The translations under genes and the position numbers were made by a program. A stretch of 64,000 bases of DNA from Chitinophagaceae bacterium (GTDB lineage Bacteria; Bacteroidota; Bacteroidia; Chitinophagales; Chitinophagaceae), in the NCBI GenBank assembly GCA_016713085.1, contig JADJPV010000001.1:1178001-1242000 (forward strand). Reading direction: 5' to 3'. The notes below the pieces were generated by a model, which was not told the origin of the DNA, did not search any database, and was given only the letters and a program-made list of their open reading frames with translations. Shown here piece after piece: positions 1 through 9,796 of this stretch; the stretch's first letter is position 1, and the number at the start of each line of letters is the position of its first letter.

Positions 1-67
1 GCATCATGGCCATCAAATAAACTGGCAGCAGTAACAATGCGTATTTTATTGAAGGAGAATAACTCAT
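1..67 (-). CDS. B12-dependent acyl-CoA mutase (IcmF/methylmalonyl-CoA mutase type), N-terminus only
   Basis: Only the first ~20 codons are present; the gene runs off the left edge. Read leftward from about position 57, the frame gives KIRIVTAASLFDGHDA, which resembles the opening of the B12-binding domain of fused isobutyryl/methylmalonyl-CoA mutases (family knowledge). These enzymes carry out adenosylcobalamin-dependent carbon-skeleton rearrangement of acyl-CoAs in the cytoplasm. The obvious ATG (complement of 65-67) is out of frame with this peptide by one base, so either a base is missing at the TT of the third codon region or another start is used. The match is short, so the identification is tentative. 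Confidence 0.5.
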   Translation of the reverse strand, partial: MSYSPSIKYALLLLPVYLMAMM

Positions 68-141
68 ATTATATATTAGCGATAATCAACTAACAGATGT
101 TTGCAAAAATAGTTAATTCTCATGCAAGGTAACAGGTAATA

Positions 142-173
142 AAAAAATGCCCCCTGGACCGGGAGCATTTTTT
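142..173. terminator. Bidirectional rho-independent terminator after susD
   Basis: An A-run, a GC-rich hairpin (AAATGC arm, CCC/GGG core with one mismatch, loop TGGACC) and a T-run. It is symmetric enough to work on both strands. It lies just past the susD stop and would end the susC-susD transcript on the minus strand. Confidence 0.7.
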
Positions 174-202
174 GGTCTTGAAGATTTTCCTTCTTAAAAA
201 AA

Positions 203-1557
203 TTAGTACCCAGGGTTTTGCGCCAAGTCAGGATTAACATTTCTTTCTCTTAACGGAATAGGGAACGTCATTTTATCTGCGTTCCAGGCATTGCCGTCTA
301 CAGTTAACCTTAAGCGCTTTGCATCCCACAAACCTTGTCCTTCAAATGCAAGCTCCAGCTCTCTTTCATCCAATATCTGCTGCAATGTAGGTGCTACGAG
401 TAACACTAACCCTGCCCTGCCCCTGGTTTTGTGCAAATCTGTTTCTGGTGTTGCTCCAATAGTTGTACCTAAACGCCTGTTGCACTCGGCTCGGGTCAAG
501 TACGCTTCAGCCAAACGCATAAGTTTTACGTTTTTGTAAATATCTCTCCATTTACCACAACGCCATTCACCATATTCAAAGAAGAAAAGATTAAGGCGGG
601 TATCAAGTAAACTGTATTTATTGTAATGAGCAGCGGTAACTTCTATGTCACCATCCCTTGCACCATATGTATCAGTGCTGAAAAAAGTAAAGCAACTGTT
701 AGTGCCGGCCTGATCTGTAACCTGCATTGCAAACAAATCTTCCGTTGTATTGGCTGAGTTGTTGAAAGCATTGCTATAATTACCCACAAGCGAGAACCCA
801 TTTGCTTCAGCAACAGTAACACAGCGATTAGCAGCATCTCTTGCTTCTGCAAACTTTTCTTGTTGCAAATAAACTCTTGCGAGCGCTAATGATGCGGAAG
901 GTTTATTTGCATAAAAACCATTCTTTGCAGGAAGATCAGTTTCTGCCTGGGTAAGATCGGTAATTATTTGCTGATAAACTGCTTCAACGGTTGCCCTTGG
1001 TATTAAATACGCAGCATCCTGAGGAGCATTAGGGCCAGGAGCTGTAATAAGAGGAACCCCTTTTAAAGAAGAAGCAGTCCCGGCAAAGTAAGGCTTTTCT
1101 CAAAAAACTTAATCAACTCAAAATATGCTAAAGCTCTTTGAAATTTCGCCTCTGCAGCAACCTTCGCCTGATCTGCAGTTGCAACAACTGCAATATTTGC
1201 CAGGATATTATTTGCATTAAATATAACTCTGTAAGCCTGTGTGTAGGTTGCGGCTACGTTACTGTTACTTATTAGAATAGCTTTACTCCATATTTGCCTG
1301 GGTTCAGGAAAAGTACCAACCCAGTTTAAGTCGCCTCCACTTCCCATAAGCTCGCTCATCCATAGTACATCACCACCAAATAAGCTTGCAGCTCCCATAG
1401 CTGCATAGTTACCAACCAGCACTTTCTTTACTTTATCACTGGTAGAGAAAGCGTCTTCCGCAGCTATGGACTGGGGATTAACAAGGTCTAATTTCTTGTC
1501 GCAGGCTGTCATGGAAACAAGACCAGCCAATGCTATAAATATTGATATTTTTTTCAT
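203..1557 (-). CDS. SusD/RagB-family outer-membrane nutrient-binding lipoprotein (frameshifted)
   Basis: This is the cell-surface lipoprotein partner of the SusC transporter just upstream; SusD proteins bind glycans or oligopeptides and cap the SusC barrel. The N-terminus has a lipoprotein signal (lipobox SMTAC, Cys20) and the usual 'DKKLDLVNPQ' start of mature SusD. Helical TPR-like segments include an AKFQRALAYFELIKFF helix, and the C-terminus has the late 'RERELELAFEGQGLWDAKRL'-type helix ending in NPDLAQNPGY. The frame breaks near 1095-1107 at a poly-T/A tract. Adding one base joins the halves as ...IKFF-EKPYFAGTASLKGVPL..., giving about 451 residues, normal for the family. The lesion is probably a sequence error. 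The start is the ATG at 1557, 24 nt after the susC stop, so the two are co-transcribed. The substrate cannot be inferred. Confidence 0.9.
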
Positions 1558-1581
1558 GATAATCTTTTGAGGTTTGGTTAA

Positions 1582-4500
1582 TTAGAGTCCAACAGTTAAA
1601 CCAACAACAATACTTTTGATTTGTGGTGCTGCATAAAAGTCACTTCCCTGGTTTACGTTACCGGCACGATAATCGGTGTTTACTTCAGGATCCCAGCCGG
1701 GATACTTAGTGAAGGTTAAAAGGTTAACACCGCTCACATAAATACGTGCATTAGAAAGTTTGGCTTTGTTAAGAATATTTTGAGGTAGGTTGTAACCTAT
1801 CGTCAAATTTTTCAAACGAACATACGTGGCATCGTATATAAACCTTGTGCTCATACTTGGACTGTCAAAATCACCAAATCTGTTTAAGCGTGCCTCTGGT
1901 ACATTTGTAATGTCGCCTGGTTTTTTCCAACGTTTCAGTTGATCACGTGTTTGGTTATCAAACCAGTCTGCACTTGCACTCATAAATCCACCTGCACCAT
2001 CCTGTACCTGATTGCCAAATACTCCCTGAAACAGGAAATTCAATTCAAGACCTTTCCAGGTAATAGTGTTGCTAATACCAGCAATCCAATCCGGATTCGG
2101 GTCACCTATAATGAACTTTCCGGCATCGCCATAAACGTTGGTTGTTGTTTTGTCATCCTGCTCATAAAACAATGGATCACCATTTGCAGGATCTACTCCG
2201 GCATATTTAACACCATAAAAAATACCGATGGGTTGGCCAATAATTACAGCATTTGAAAACCGTGCGTCGCTCGGCAATATTTCCTTCTGCTCTCCATCCA
2301 GTTTAAGCATTTTATTTCTATTTCTTGCGGCGTTTATGTTTGTTGTCCACTTGAAATTACGGGTAACGACGTTTACAGAATTAAGTGAAAGTTCGATACC
2401 CTTGTTTTCCATTTCGCCGATGTTTCCTAAAACAGAAGTTGTTCCTGAAGGTGAAGGAGTTGGTACAGCCAGCAACATATCTGTCGTCTTTTTATTGTAC
2501 CAGCTGAACTCACCACTTAAACGATTGTTAAACAATCCGAATTCAAAACCAACATCCATCGTTGTTACTTTTTCCCAACGAAGATCATCATTTCCGAAAT
2601 TAGTTATTCTCAACCCCGCACCTGTTGAACCGTATTTTACACTTCCGTATTGTGGTATTGATGAATAAAAACCTACCCCTGAGTTGTTACCAACGATACC
2701 ATAACTGGCACGAAGTTTTAAGAAACTTAGCCATTTGCTTTTTTTCATAAACTCTTCATCGCTTATGATCCAGCCAGCAGACACACTTGGAAATGTACCA
2801 TACTTGTAATTGCTTCCAAATCTTGAATCACCATCTATTCTCGCATTTAAGCTAAGTAAATATTTGCGATTAAAACTATAGTTGGCACGGACAAAATAAG
2901 AAACAAGATTATTCATATCATGTGTTGTGCTGCCTCCTGTAATTGTGCTTGCACCAGCCAATGTTGTAATGGATTCATCTGCGAAATTTTCACCCTCTAC
3001 GAACGAATATTCATCATAGCGGTTCTCAAAACTCATACCTAAGGTAGCATCTACTTTATGCTTTTCGTTAACTGTGGTTACATAATTAAAGTAATTGTTT
3101 GTTGTCCATCGTGTATTTCTAAACCATTGTGCCCATGCTGCGCCACCAATACCAGCACCACCGTCAGTGCGGCTTCCCCAAAAACGTTCGTCGCTCTGAT
3201 TCACCATATCAAGACCCAGTTCATTGCGAAGTGTAAGTCCTTTTGCAATCCTGCTTTCAGCATAAATATTCCCCTGATTCCGATAGCCTTTCGCATTATT
3301 CTCTGCATCTTCCACATCAATCAAACCATTATAATAAGTTGTAGTTGGAGTATTATATAAGACCCCTGCCTGATTCCTGAAAGGAGTGATTGGAGACATT
3401 GCCACTAATTGCATTGGTGTGTTAAATGCATTATCAGCAGACAGCCTTTTCCTGTCTGTTTTGCTAAGACTCATATTCAATCCCATTTTTAACCAATTGT
3501 TTAATTGGTTATCCATGTTGAAACGCAAACTCAGTCTTTTGAATTTGTTTGCAATCAAAATACCATCCTGATTATTGATACCAGTACTAAAATAAAATTT
3601 GTTTCTTTCAGTACCACCCTGTGCGCTTAATTCAATATTACTTGTACGGGCATCTTCATTGAATGCTGCGTCTTCCCAATTATTGTCAGTTTGCAGAGTT
3701 CTCCAATCGCTGTATCCACTGTAACGGGTAAAGCGATTTTCTACGTATGTGGTCATATCTGTAATGGCTGCTGCTTCACTTGCATATCCTCTCCAGTTAC
3801 CGGCTCTGTTGTAGTGATACTTCGCTGTATTGATAGCAGCTTCTTTAAACAACTCAATATATTCTGCAGCATTTAAAAAACCTCTTTTATTAGTTGGATT
3901 TTGAACTCCATACTGTGTGTTAAGAGTAAATTTTGTTTTGCCTGCTTTACCTCTTTTGGTTGTGATAAGAATAACACCATTTGCAGCACGGCTACCATAA
4001 ATAGCTGCAGCAGATGCATCTTTTAGGATGTCAAAAGACTCGACATCATTAAAGTTGATATCAGACGAAGCACTTCCAAAAACACCACCAACGAGAGGTA
4101 CTCCATCTACAACATACAGAGGATCATTACTGCCATTGAGTGAACTGGCACCACGAATTCTTATTTTAATACCCTCACCAATTTTACCATTTTGTGCTTC
4201 TACAAAAACACCCGCTGCCCGTCCTTGCAAAGTCTGGGCTAAATCAGCCACTGGCATATTTTGGACCTCAGATCCTTTCACTCTTGCAATAACACTTGTT
4301 ACTTCCCTCTTTACCTGGGTACCATAACCTGTAATTACAACCTCATTTAAGTTCTTTGACGCTTGACTAAGTGTAATGTTTACAACATTACCTTTTACAT
4401 CGACTTCCTGATCATCAAACCCAATACTTGAAAAAATTAACGAGTTTAATCTTTTAGGCATTTTAATAGAATAAGTTCCATCATTACCCGTAGATGTCCC

Positions 4501-4647
4501 AACTTCTGACCCCTTTACTTTAACTGAAACCCCTGAAAGAGCAGTTCCATTTGCATCAGTTACTTTACCAGTAACTTCTCTGGCTTGCGCCCAAGACTGA
4601 CATGTAATGGCCAGCAGGCTAATCAATAAGAATAGCAGTTTTCTCAT
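1582..4647 (-). CDS. SusC/RagA-family TonB-dependent outer-membrane transporter
   Basis: Outer-membrane, TonB-energised importer that forms a complex with the SusD lipoprotein encoded next. Visible order: signal peptide (residues 1-20, cleaved after SWAQA); a carboxypeptidase-like regulatory beta-sandwich (about 22-108, GKVTDANGTALSGVSV); a TonB-box/linker (NEVVITGYG); a plug domain with the SusC signature DPLYVVDGVPL near residue 178; then a barrel of about 800 residues ending in hydrophobic-aromatic VGLTVGL. At 1021 aa it is complete. No anti-sigma/ECF sigma pair is adjacent, so the control seen in many polysaccharide loci is not evident here. The carbohydrate or peptide specificity is unknown because no hydrolase adjoins the pair. 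Confidence 0.95.
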   Translation of the reverse strand: MRKLLFLLISLLAITCQSWAQAREVTGKVTDANGTALSGVSVKVKGSEVGTSTGNDGTYSIKMPKRLNSLIFSSIGFDDQEVDVKGNVVNITLSQASKNLNEVVITGYGTQVKREVTSVIARVKGSEVQNMPVADLAQTLQGRAAGVFVEAQNGKIGEGIKIRIRGASSLNGSNDPLYVVDGVPLVGGVFGSASSDINFNDVESFDILKDASAAAIYGSRAANGVILITTKRGKAGKTKFTLNTQYGVQNPTNKRGFLNAAEYIELFKEAAINTAKYHYNRAGNWRGYASEAAAITDMTTYVENRFTRYSGYSDWRTLQTDNNWEDAAFNEDARTSNIELSAQGGTERNKFYFSTGINNQDGILIANKFKRLSLRFNMDNQLNNWLKMGLNMSLSKTDRKRLSADNAFNTPMQLVAMSPITPFRNQAGVLYNTPTTTYYNGLIDVEDAENNAKGYRNQGNIYAESRIAKGLTLRNELGLDMVNQSDERFWGSRTDGGAGIGGAAWAQWFRNTRWTTNNYFNYVTTVNEKHKVDATLGMSFENRYDEYSFVEGENFADESITTLAGASTITGGSTTHDMNNLVSYFVRANYSFNRKYLLSLNARIDGDSRFGSNYKYGTFPSVSAGWIISDEEFMKKSKWLSFLKLRASYGIVGNNSGVGFYSSIPQYGSVKYGSTGAGLRITNFGNDDLRWEKVTTMDVGFEFGLFNNRLSGEFSWYNKKTTDMLLAVPTPSPSGTTSVLGNIGEMENKGIELSLNSVNVVTRNFKWTTNINAARNRNKMLKLDGEQKEILPSDARFSNAVIIGQPIGIFYGVKYAGVDPANGDPLFYEQDDKTTTNVYGDAGKFIIGDPNPDWIAGISNTITWKGLELNFLFQGVFGNQVQDGAGGFMSASADWFDNQTRDQLKRWKKPGDITNVPEARLNRFGDFDSPSMSTRFIYDATYVRLKNLTIGYNLPQNILNKAKLSNARIYVSGVNLLTFTKYPGWDPEVNTDYRAGNVNQGSDFYAAPQIKSIVVGLTVGL

Positions 4648-4675
4648 GCGTTGTTGTTTTTAGTTTAGATTTTTT

Positions 4676-4683
4676 CAAAAATA
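4676..4683 (-). promoter_or_regulatory. Predicted -7 box for susC-susD
   Basis: On the minus strand it reads TATTTTTG, an exact match to the Bacteroidota -7 consensus TAnnTTTG, and lies 28 nt before the susC ATG. The -33 position 19 nt upstream reads GTTT, a partial match to TTTG. Confidence 0.55.
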
Positions 4684-4799
4684 GCAGTATTCCTGCAAAA
4701 TAAAACATATGTTAAAATATTGACAGTGTGTTTGCAGAGATTGCTGCACACCGTTCATATAAAAGCTTATTTGGTTGGAATTCAATCCATTCCAAAAAA

Positions 4800-5495
4800 C
4801 TAATCATCTCGGCGGGCGAGATAAATCAGAATATATTGTACCAGGGTAACAATGGAAGCCAAAGCTGCAACAACGTAAGTTGTGGCTGCCCACTTGAGCG
4901 CATCTTTAGCTCCCGGATACTCTGATTGATTTGTAACATTTGTCCGGTTGAGCCAAGCAAGCGCCCGGTTGCTGGCATCAAACTCCACCGGCAGGGTTAT
5001 GAGGGAAAAAACAGTTGTTGCCCCAAAAAGGAGAATTCCTATTAATAATACGGTCGGATTCCCACCACCAAAACCCATAATACCGATGCCAATTGCCAGA
5101 ATCCATTGTGACAATGTGGTGCTAACCTGAACTACAGGTACTAATCGGGAACGGAGCATCAGCCATTGATAGGCGGTTGCGTGTTGAACTGCATGTCCGC
5201 ATTCATGGGCCGATACAGCAGCAGCGGCTATAGAGCTGGTATTGTATACGTCCGGGCTGAGATTTACAGTTTTTGTTGCAGGATTATAATGATCGCTCAG
5301 AAAGCCATTTACCGAAACTACTTTCACGTCATAAATGCCATTTTCCCTGAGCATTTTTTCAGCAATATCCCTGCCTGTTAAGCCATTCAGAAGGGGCTGC
5401 TTACTGTACTGTTTAAACTTGGTTTTTAACCTCGTTTGAACTAAAAAACCGATTCCCATAAAAAGGAGTGAAACGAACAGGATTCCGGGTGTCAT
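4800..5495 (-). CDS. Membrane neutral zinc metallopeptidase (YugP/Zn_peptidase_2 family)
   Basis: About 231 aa. An N-terminal membrane segment follows the start (GILFVSLLFMGIGFLV). A zincin motif HECGH at about residue 96 supplies two zinc ligands and the catalytic Glu, and hydrophobic segments follow in the C-terminal half (WILAIGIGIMGFG; VLLIGILLFGATTVFSLI; TYVVAALASIVTLVQYILI). This is the architecture of the pfam Zn_peptidase_2 family, whose substrates are poorly known. I chose the ATG at 5495; a longer frame adds nine basic residues from 5522. It stands alone between susC and a long intergenic region. The catalytic motif is intact, so it is probably an active membrane-embedded protease. 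Confidence 0.85.
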   Translation of the reverse strand: MTPGILFVSLLFMGIGFLVQTRLKTKFKQYSKQPLLNGLTGRDIAEKMLRENGIYDVKVVSVNGFLSDHYNPATKTVNLSPDVYNTSSIAAAAVSAHECGHAVQHATAYQWLMLRSRLVPVVQVSTTLSQWILAIGIGIMGFGGGNPTVLLIGILLFGATTVFSLITLPVEFDASNRALAWLNRTNVTNQSEYPGAKDALKWAATTYVVAALASIVTLVQYILIYLARRDD

Positions 5496-5768
5496 TTTAT
5501 TTTTTTTAATGTAACAAACCATCCATCAAATTAGTTTCCAAATTAAAAAAATGTCAAAAACTGGCATCAGTAAATAATGCTTAAGTCGTTTTGGCAGAAG
5601 CAGTTACGTTTGCAGGTAGCCGTAAGCAAAATTATTTATTTTCTTTCCCCTGAAAAAAATTATAACTAATTGATAACCATATTATAAGATATACTTAAAA
5701 CAGGCCCCTAAATCAGGAGCACCTGTATATACTTTTGAAGAAATTTATTCACATTGCCCAAAAATAAT

Positions 5769-5798
5769 TTTGTAATGTGCCCGCAATTTGTAATTTAG
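5769..5798 (+). promoter_or_regulatory. Predicted promoter for an intergenic small RNA
   Basis: TTTG at 5769-5772, an 18-nt spacer, then TAATTTAG at 5791-5798 (consensus TAnnTTTG with one mismatch). Transcription would begin around 5804, just before the 15-mer and hairpin described next. Predicted from spacing only. Confidence 0.4.
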
Positions 5799-5803
5799 CA
5801 AAA

Positions 5804-5860
5804 GAATTTAATGGGTTAGTAAGTACAAAGGGTTGGAAGAAATTCCAGCCCTTTTACTTT
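5804..5860 (+). ncRNA. Candidate small RNA or attenuator with GAAA-capped terminator hairpin
   Basis: The 480-nt gap 5523-6003 holds no gene. Inside it is ATGGGTTAGTAAGTA (5811-5825), followed by a 12-bp stem (5827-5838 with 5843-5854, one G-U pair) closed by a GAAA tetraloop and followed by TTTTACTTTT, a textbook rho-independent terminator. A promoter-like sequence sits upstream. The transcript would be only about 57 nt. The 15-mer is exactly complementary to one in a similar element at 33103-33117. It could be an independent sRNA or an attenuator of the radA leader. No family is recognised. Confidence 0.4.
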
Positions 5861-6003
5861 TAATAAACTGCCGGTTCTTCTTCATTTATTTTTGCAATTT
5901 TTTCTCCTTTTCTTTATTTTCTTTTGTTTCAATCATCATAAAAAATATTTTTAATTCAATTCGTTTTTTTTGATGCACTTTTATAAACTTCGAATGGAAT
6001 TAT

Positions 6004-7398
6004 ATGAGTAAAATAAAATCATCTTTTTTTTGTCAGAATTGTGGATACGAATCTGCCAAATGGGTTGGAAAATGTCCTTCCTGTAATGAATGGAATACGT
6101 TTGCTGAAGAAATTATCACAAAAGAAAAAACCAACCCGCAAAAACAATCCTGGAAAGAAACTGCAGGTAATGGTGAAATGAAAACCATTTCACTAAGCGA
6201 AGTAAAAAGCAGTGAAGAAAAAAGAATCCTAACACAGGATGCAGAATTAAACCGTGTTCTTGGAGGCGGAATTGTTCCGGGCAGTATTGTATTAATTGCC
6301 GGTGAACCCGGAATTGGGAAATCAACTTTGTTTTTACAAATTGGGCTTCACTTAAAAAATGTAACAACATTATATGTAAGTGGCGAAGAAAGTGAGCAGC
6401 AGATTAAAATGCGTGCTGACCGTTTACAGATGAGCAATGAAGATTTTTATCTGCTCACTGAAACATCAACACATACTATTTTCCAGGAAATAAAAAAACT
6501 GAAACCACAATTAGTAATCATTGATTCTATTCAAACTTTACAAACTCCTTATATTGAAAGTGGACCCGGAAGTATTTCACAAATAAGAGAAACTGCTGCA
6601 GAATTACAACGCTTTGCGAAAGAAACGCATACGCCTGTTTTTTTGATCGGGCACATCACAAAAGATGGAAGCATTGCAGGGCCAAAAATCCTGGAACACA
6701 TGGTGGACACGGTTTTGCAGTTCGAAGGTGACCGTCATTATGCCTACAGAATTTTAAGAACGATGAAGAATCGTTTTGGCTCAACATCTGAATTAGGCAT
6801 CTATGAAATGACTGAAAGCGGTATGCGTCCTGTTAATAATCCAAGTGAAATTTTAATCACACAAAAAGATGATGAGTTAAGCGGTATTGCAATTGCTGCA
6901 ACCATGGAAGGTATGCGTCCTTTGTTAATTGAAGTACAGGCATTGGTTACTCAAAGTGTGTACGGAACTCCGCAACGAACAGTTAGCGGTTTTGATTTAA
7001 GACGTTTACAATTGTTATTAGCCGTGTTAGAAAAACGTGGAGGATTTCATTTTGGCATGAAGGATGTTTTCTTAAATATTGCCGGAGGAATAAAAGTAGA
7101 AGATCCATCCATTGATCTTGCTGTGATCTGTGCACTGTTATCAAGTTATGAAGATGTGCCGTTGAATCCGCATTTTTGTTTTGCCGGTGAAGTTGGCTTA
7201 AGTGGTGAGATAAGAGCAGTAAACAGAATTGATCAGCGGATTGCTGAAGCCGAGAAGCTTGGTTTTGAAAAAATTATCATCAGCAAATACAATCTTGGCC
7301 ATCAAAAAGGAAATGAAAAAAAATTACAACAGAAGTATAATATTGAAGTAATCACCATGGGGAAGGTAGAAGAACTGTATCAATACCTGTTTCAATAA
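6004..7398 (+). CDS. radA: DNA repair protein RadA
   Basis: RecA-like ATPase that promotes branch migration of recombination intermediates. The 464 aa show the full family layout: an N-terminal C4 zinc finger (Cys10, 13, 24, 27), a Walker A motif GEPGIGKST near residue 100, a Walker B-like LVIIDSIQTL, the RadA-specific KNRFG motif near residue 258, and a C-terminal Lon-protease-like domain (NIAGGIKVEDPSIDLAVICALLSS). The length is normal. Upstream is the long AT-rich region with the candidate RNA; downstream is a palindromic repeat and then comF. The start ATG at 6004 is supported by the immediately following zinc-finger sequence. Confidence 0.97.
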   Translation: MSKIKSSFFCQNCGYESAKWVGKCPSCNEWNTFAEEIITKEKTNPQKQSWKETAGNGEMKTISLSEVKSSEEKRILTQDAELNRVLGGGIVPGSIVLIAGEPGIGKSTLFLQIGLHLKNVTTLYVSGEESEQQIKMRADRLQMSNEDFYLLTETSTHTIFQEIKKLKPQLVIIDSIQTLQTPYIESGPGSISQIRETAAELQRFAKETHTPVFLIGHITKDGSIAGPKILEHMVDTVLQFEGDRHYAYRILRTMKNRFGSTSELGIYEMTESGMRPVNNPSEILITQKDDELSGIAIAATMEGMRPLLIEVQALVTQSVYGTPQRTVSGFDLRRLQLLLAVLEKRGGFHFGMKDVFLNIAGGIKVEDPSIDLAVICALLSSYEDVPLNPHFCFAGEVGLSGEIRAVNRIDQRIAEAEKLGFEKIIISKYNLGHQKGNEKKLQQKYNIEVITMGKVEELYQYLFQ

Positions 7399-7410
7399 AC
7401 GTTTGCCACG

Positions 7411-7434
7411 AACCTGTCTGCCGACAGGCAGGTT
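7411..7434. repeat. REP-like palindrome
   Basis: A 24-nt near-palindrome (AACCTG ... CAGGTT outer arms with a GC-rich centre) directly downstream of radA. It resembles the short palindromic repeats scattered in Bacteroidota intergenic DNA. It is a single copy in this window and may act as a weak terminator. Confidence 0.5.
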
Positions 7435-7520
7435 ACACGAATGCGCACGAGAAAAAATCTAAACCGCTTGCACTTGAGTTGGTGATTGGAATTTCTGAAT
7501 TAGTTTTTTATCTTTCTTTC

Positions 7521-8225
7521 ATGATCAGCACCGCTAAATGGTTACATGATTTTTCTCATCTTTTTTTCCCTCATACCTGTGCCGGATGTGGCAGTGATTT
7601 GCTGGAAAATGATCAGACCGTTTGCCTCCGTTGCCAGGCAAATTTGCCCGAAACCGGCTTTTTTGCCCTTCCCGGCAACCCAATTGAAAAAATATTTTAT
7701 GGGCGGTTGGAGGTAAAATTGGCAGGTGCAGGGTATTATTTCACCAAAAGCTCCGTTTTGCAGCGGCTCATCCATCAACTTAAATACAACGGAAACCAGG
7801 AAGTCGGCCGCCAATTGGGCCAATGGTTGGGGATTCAGCTAAAAAATAGCGGTCGCTTCAGCGAAATTGATGCCCTGATTCCCCTTCCTCTCTTCCCCGA
7901 TAAGGAAAAGAAGCGTGGGTATAACCAAGCAGCTGTTTTAAGTGAAGGAATAGCTGATATACTGAATATACCTGTCTTAAAAAATATCGTTCTGCGGAAA
8001 AGGTATACTGATACCCAAACCAAAAAAGGCCGCAGCGAAAGATGGGTGAATGTGGAGGGAAGTTTTGAAATCAGCGACCGATCTCAACTGAAAAGCAAAA
8101 AACTGTTACTGGTTGATGACGTAATTACTACCGGTGCAACAATGGAGGCTTGCGGGCATGCCATCAAACAAATTGAGCAAACGGAATTAAGTATTGCTAC
8201 GCTGGCCTGGGCAAGTAATGATTAA
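7521..8225 (+). CDS. comF: ComF-family phosphoribosyltransferase-like protein
   Basis: About 234 aa with ComF features: an N-terminal zinc-ribbon (CAGC ... CLRC), a central double-zinc-like/hydrophobic region, and the C-terminal PRTase signature VDDVITTGATMEACGHAI. The intermediate motif KYTDTQTKKGRSERWVNV is also typical (usually K..TxxQ..L....R..N). ComF proteins are involved in DNA uptake or processing, with exact chemistry uncertain. The start is set at the ATG at 7521; an upstream in-frame ATG at 7479 would add 14 hydrophobic residues. It lies downstream of radA and possibly shares its transcript across the repeat. Confidence 0.88.
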   Translation: MISTAKWLHDFSHLFFPHTCAGCGSDLLENDQTVCLRCQANLPETGFFALPGNPIEKIFYGRLEVKLAGAGYYFTKSSVLQRLIHQLKYNGNQEVGRQLGQWLGIQLKNSGRFSEIDALIPLPLFPDKEKKRGYNQAAVLSEGIADILNIPVLKNIVLRKRYTDTQTKKGRSERWVNVEGSFEISDRSQLKSKKLLLVDDVITTGATMEACGHAIKQIEQTELSIATLAWASND

Positions 8226-8306
8226 CAGCTTCCATTCCGGAAGGATTAAATACAGTTTAACAGATACATTACAACCAATCGTTAACGCTTCCTTATTTTT
8301 ACACTT

Positions 8307-9698
8307 CTGAAAACTAATTTCTATATACTGCTTATCCTAATTTTTGCATTTGCTACATCCTGCAGCAAAGAAAAACTCGATACCGGTAACGAATCAAAGC
8401 TGACTCTCGCAAATGACAGTATTCATTTTGATACGGTATTTACAACAGCAGGTTCCATCACAAAATATTTTCTCATTAAAAATGAAAACAGGCAGAAGAT
8501 CAGGATAACTAACCTGCAGTTGATGGGTGGTTCAGCTTCTAACTTTAAAATAAATGTTGACGGGAGCCCGGGAGTTCAATTCAACGGAATTGAAATTGAA
8601 GGAAATGACAGCATGTATGTTTTTGTGAATGTGAACGTGAATCCTAATGCAGCGAACCAGCCATTTGTCATCAGGGATAGTATCAAGATTGAATGGAACG
8701 GTAATACCAGTTTCAAACAATTAGAAGCATGGGGGCAAAATGCCAATTATATAAGAAGTACAGTTTTGCAAGGAAATTTTACATGGAACAAAACCCTGCC
8801 TTATGTAATTCTTGGCGGCCTGATTGTTGACACAAACTCTGTTCTCACTATTCAGTCCGGTACAAGAATTTATTTAAATGCAGATGCACCATTTATTGTT
8901 GATGGTACATTGATCGTTAACGGAACAAAAAGCGACAGTGTTGTTTTTCGTGCTAACCGGTTAGATGATCCGTACAAAGATTATCCCGGAGCATGGCCGG
9001 GCATTTATTTCCGTGGAAGCAGTATTAATAATCAACTTACTTATACATATATCAGTAATGCATACCAGGGATTGGTTGCTGAAAAACCATCCACCAATGC
9101 AAATCCAAAACTTACGCTGAACAATTGTGTACTGGATAATATCTATGACATTGGTTTATTTGGGATCAACAGCAGCATTGTTGCCAACAACAGTTTGATC
9201 AGTAATTGCGGAAATAATATTGCATTGATTTATGGTGGTACTTATCAATTCAATCACTGCACAGTGATTACAGTTTCCAACTCGTTTATTCAACATAAGA
9301 ATCCGGTATTAACTGCCACCAATTATGTAAAACAAAACAATCAAACATTTACAGCGCCTTTAACTGCAACATTCACCAACAGTATTTTGTGGGGCGACAG
9401 AGGTTTGGTTGATAACGAAGTATTGGTTCAGAAAGAAGGAACAGACGTCACCAACCTCATCCTGCAAAATGTATTGTTCAAAGCAAAAACCGATCCTTCC
9501 AATACAAGCTTTACCAATGTAATACGCAATACTGATCCTCAGTTCGACAGTATAGATGTGGTGAAACGGTTTTATGATTTCAGATTAAAGACAGGATCAG
9601 CAGCCATCAACAAAGGAACGGTTACGCCTTTGCTTACCGACTTTGATGGATTACCAAGAGTTGGGTTACCAGATCTGGGTGCATACGAAAAGCAATAA
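8307..9698 (+). CDS. Right-handed beta-helix surface lipoprotein (choice-of-anchor Q-like)
   Basis: The conserved frame opens with a lipoprotein signal (KTNFYILLILIFAFATSC, lipobox Cys) and continues for about 460 aa. The middle consists of parallel beta-helix turns rich in Asn/Gly (for example ILGGLIVDTNSVLTIQSGT), and the end reads DFDGLPRVGLPDLGAYEKQ, as in choice-of-anchor Q proteins of Bacteroidota. It is probably exported and anchored in the outer membrane; ligand unknown. The start is unclear: the frame is open from a TAA at 8283, and the first plausible codon is CTG at 8307, so either a non-canonical start or a base error (ATG or TTG) is likely. A TTG at 8520 would remove the signal peptide and is unlikely. 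Confidence 0.75.
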   Translation: MKTNFYILLILIFAFATSCSKEKLDTGNESKLTLANDSIHFDTVFTTAGSITKYFLIKNENRQKIRITNLQLMGGSASNFKINVDGSPGVQFNGIEIEGNDSMYVFVNVNVNPNAANQPFVIRDSIKIEWNGNTSFKQLEAWGQNANYIRSTVLQGNFTWNKTLPYVILGGLIVDTNSVLTIQSGTRIYLNADAPFIVDGTLIVNGTKSDSVVFRANRLDDPYKDYPGAWPGIYFRGSSINNQLTYTYISNAYQGLVAEKPSTNANPKLTLNNCVLDNIYDIGLFGINSSIVANNSLISNCGNNIALIYGGTYQFNHCTVITVSNSFIQHKNPVLTATNYVKQNNQTFTAPLTATFTNSILWGDRGLVDNEVLVQKEGTDVTNLILQNVLFKAKTDPSNTSFTNVIRNTDPQFDSIDVVKRFYDFRLKTGSAAINKGTVTPLLTDFDGLPRVGLPDLGAYEKQ

Positions 9699-9796
9699 CT
9701 GACAGAATATGATGAACGGGCAAATCTGCTCAGAGACTTGCATGATCTTTGAACATTCTTTCAGAATCATTGTTAAACAATAAATCAATCAACAAT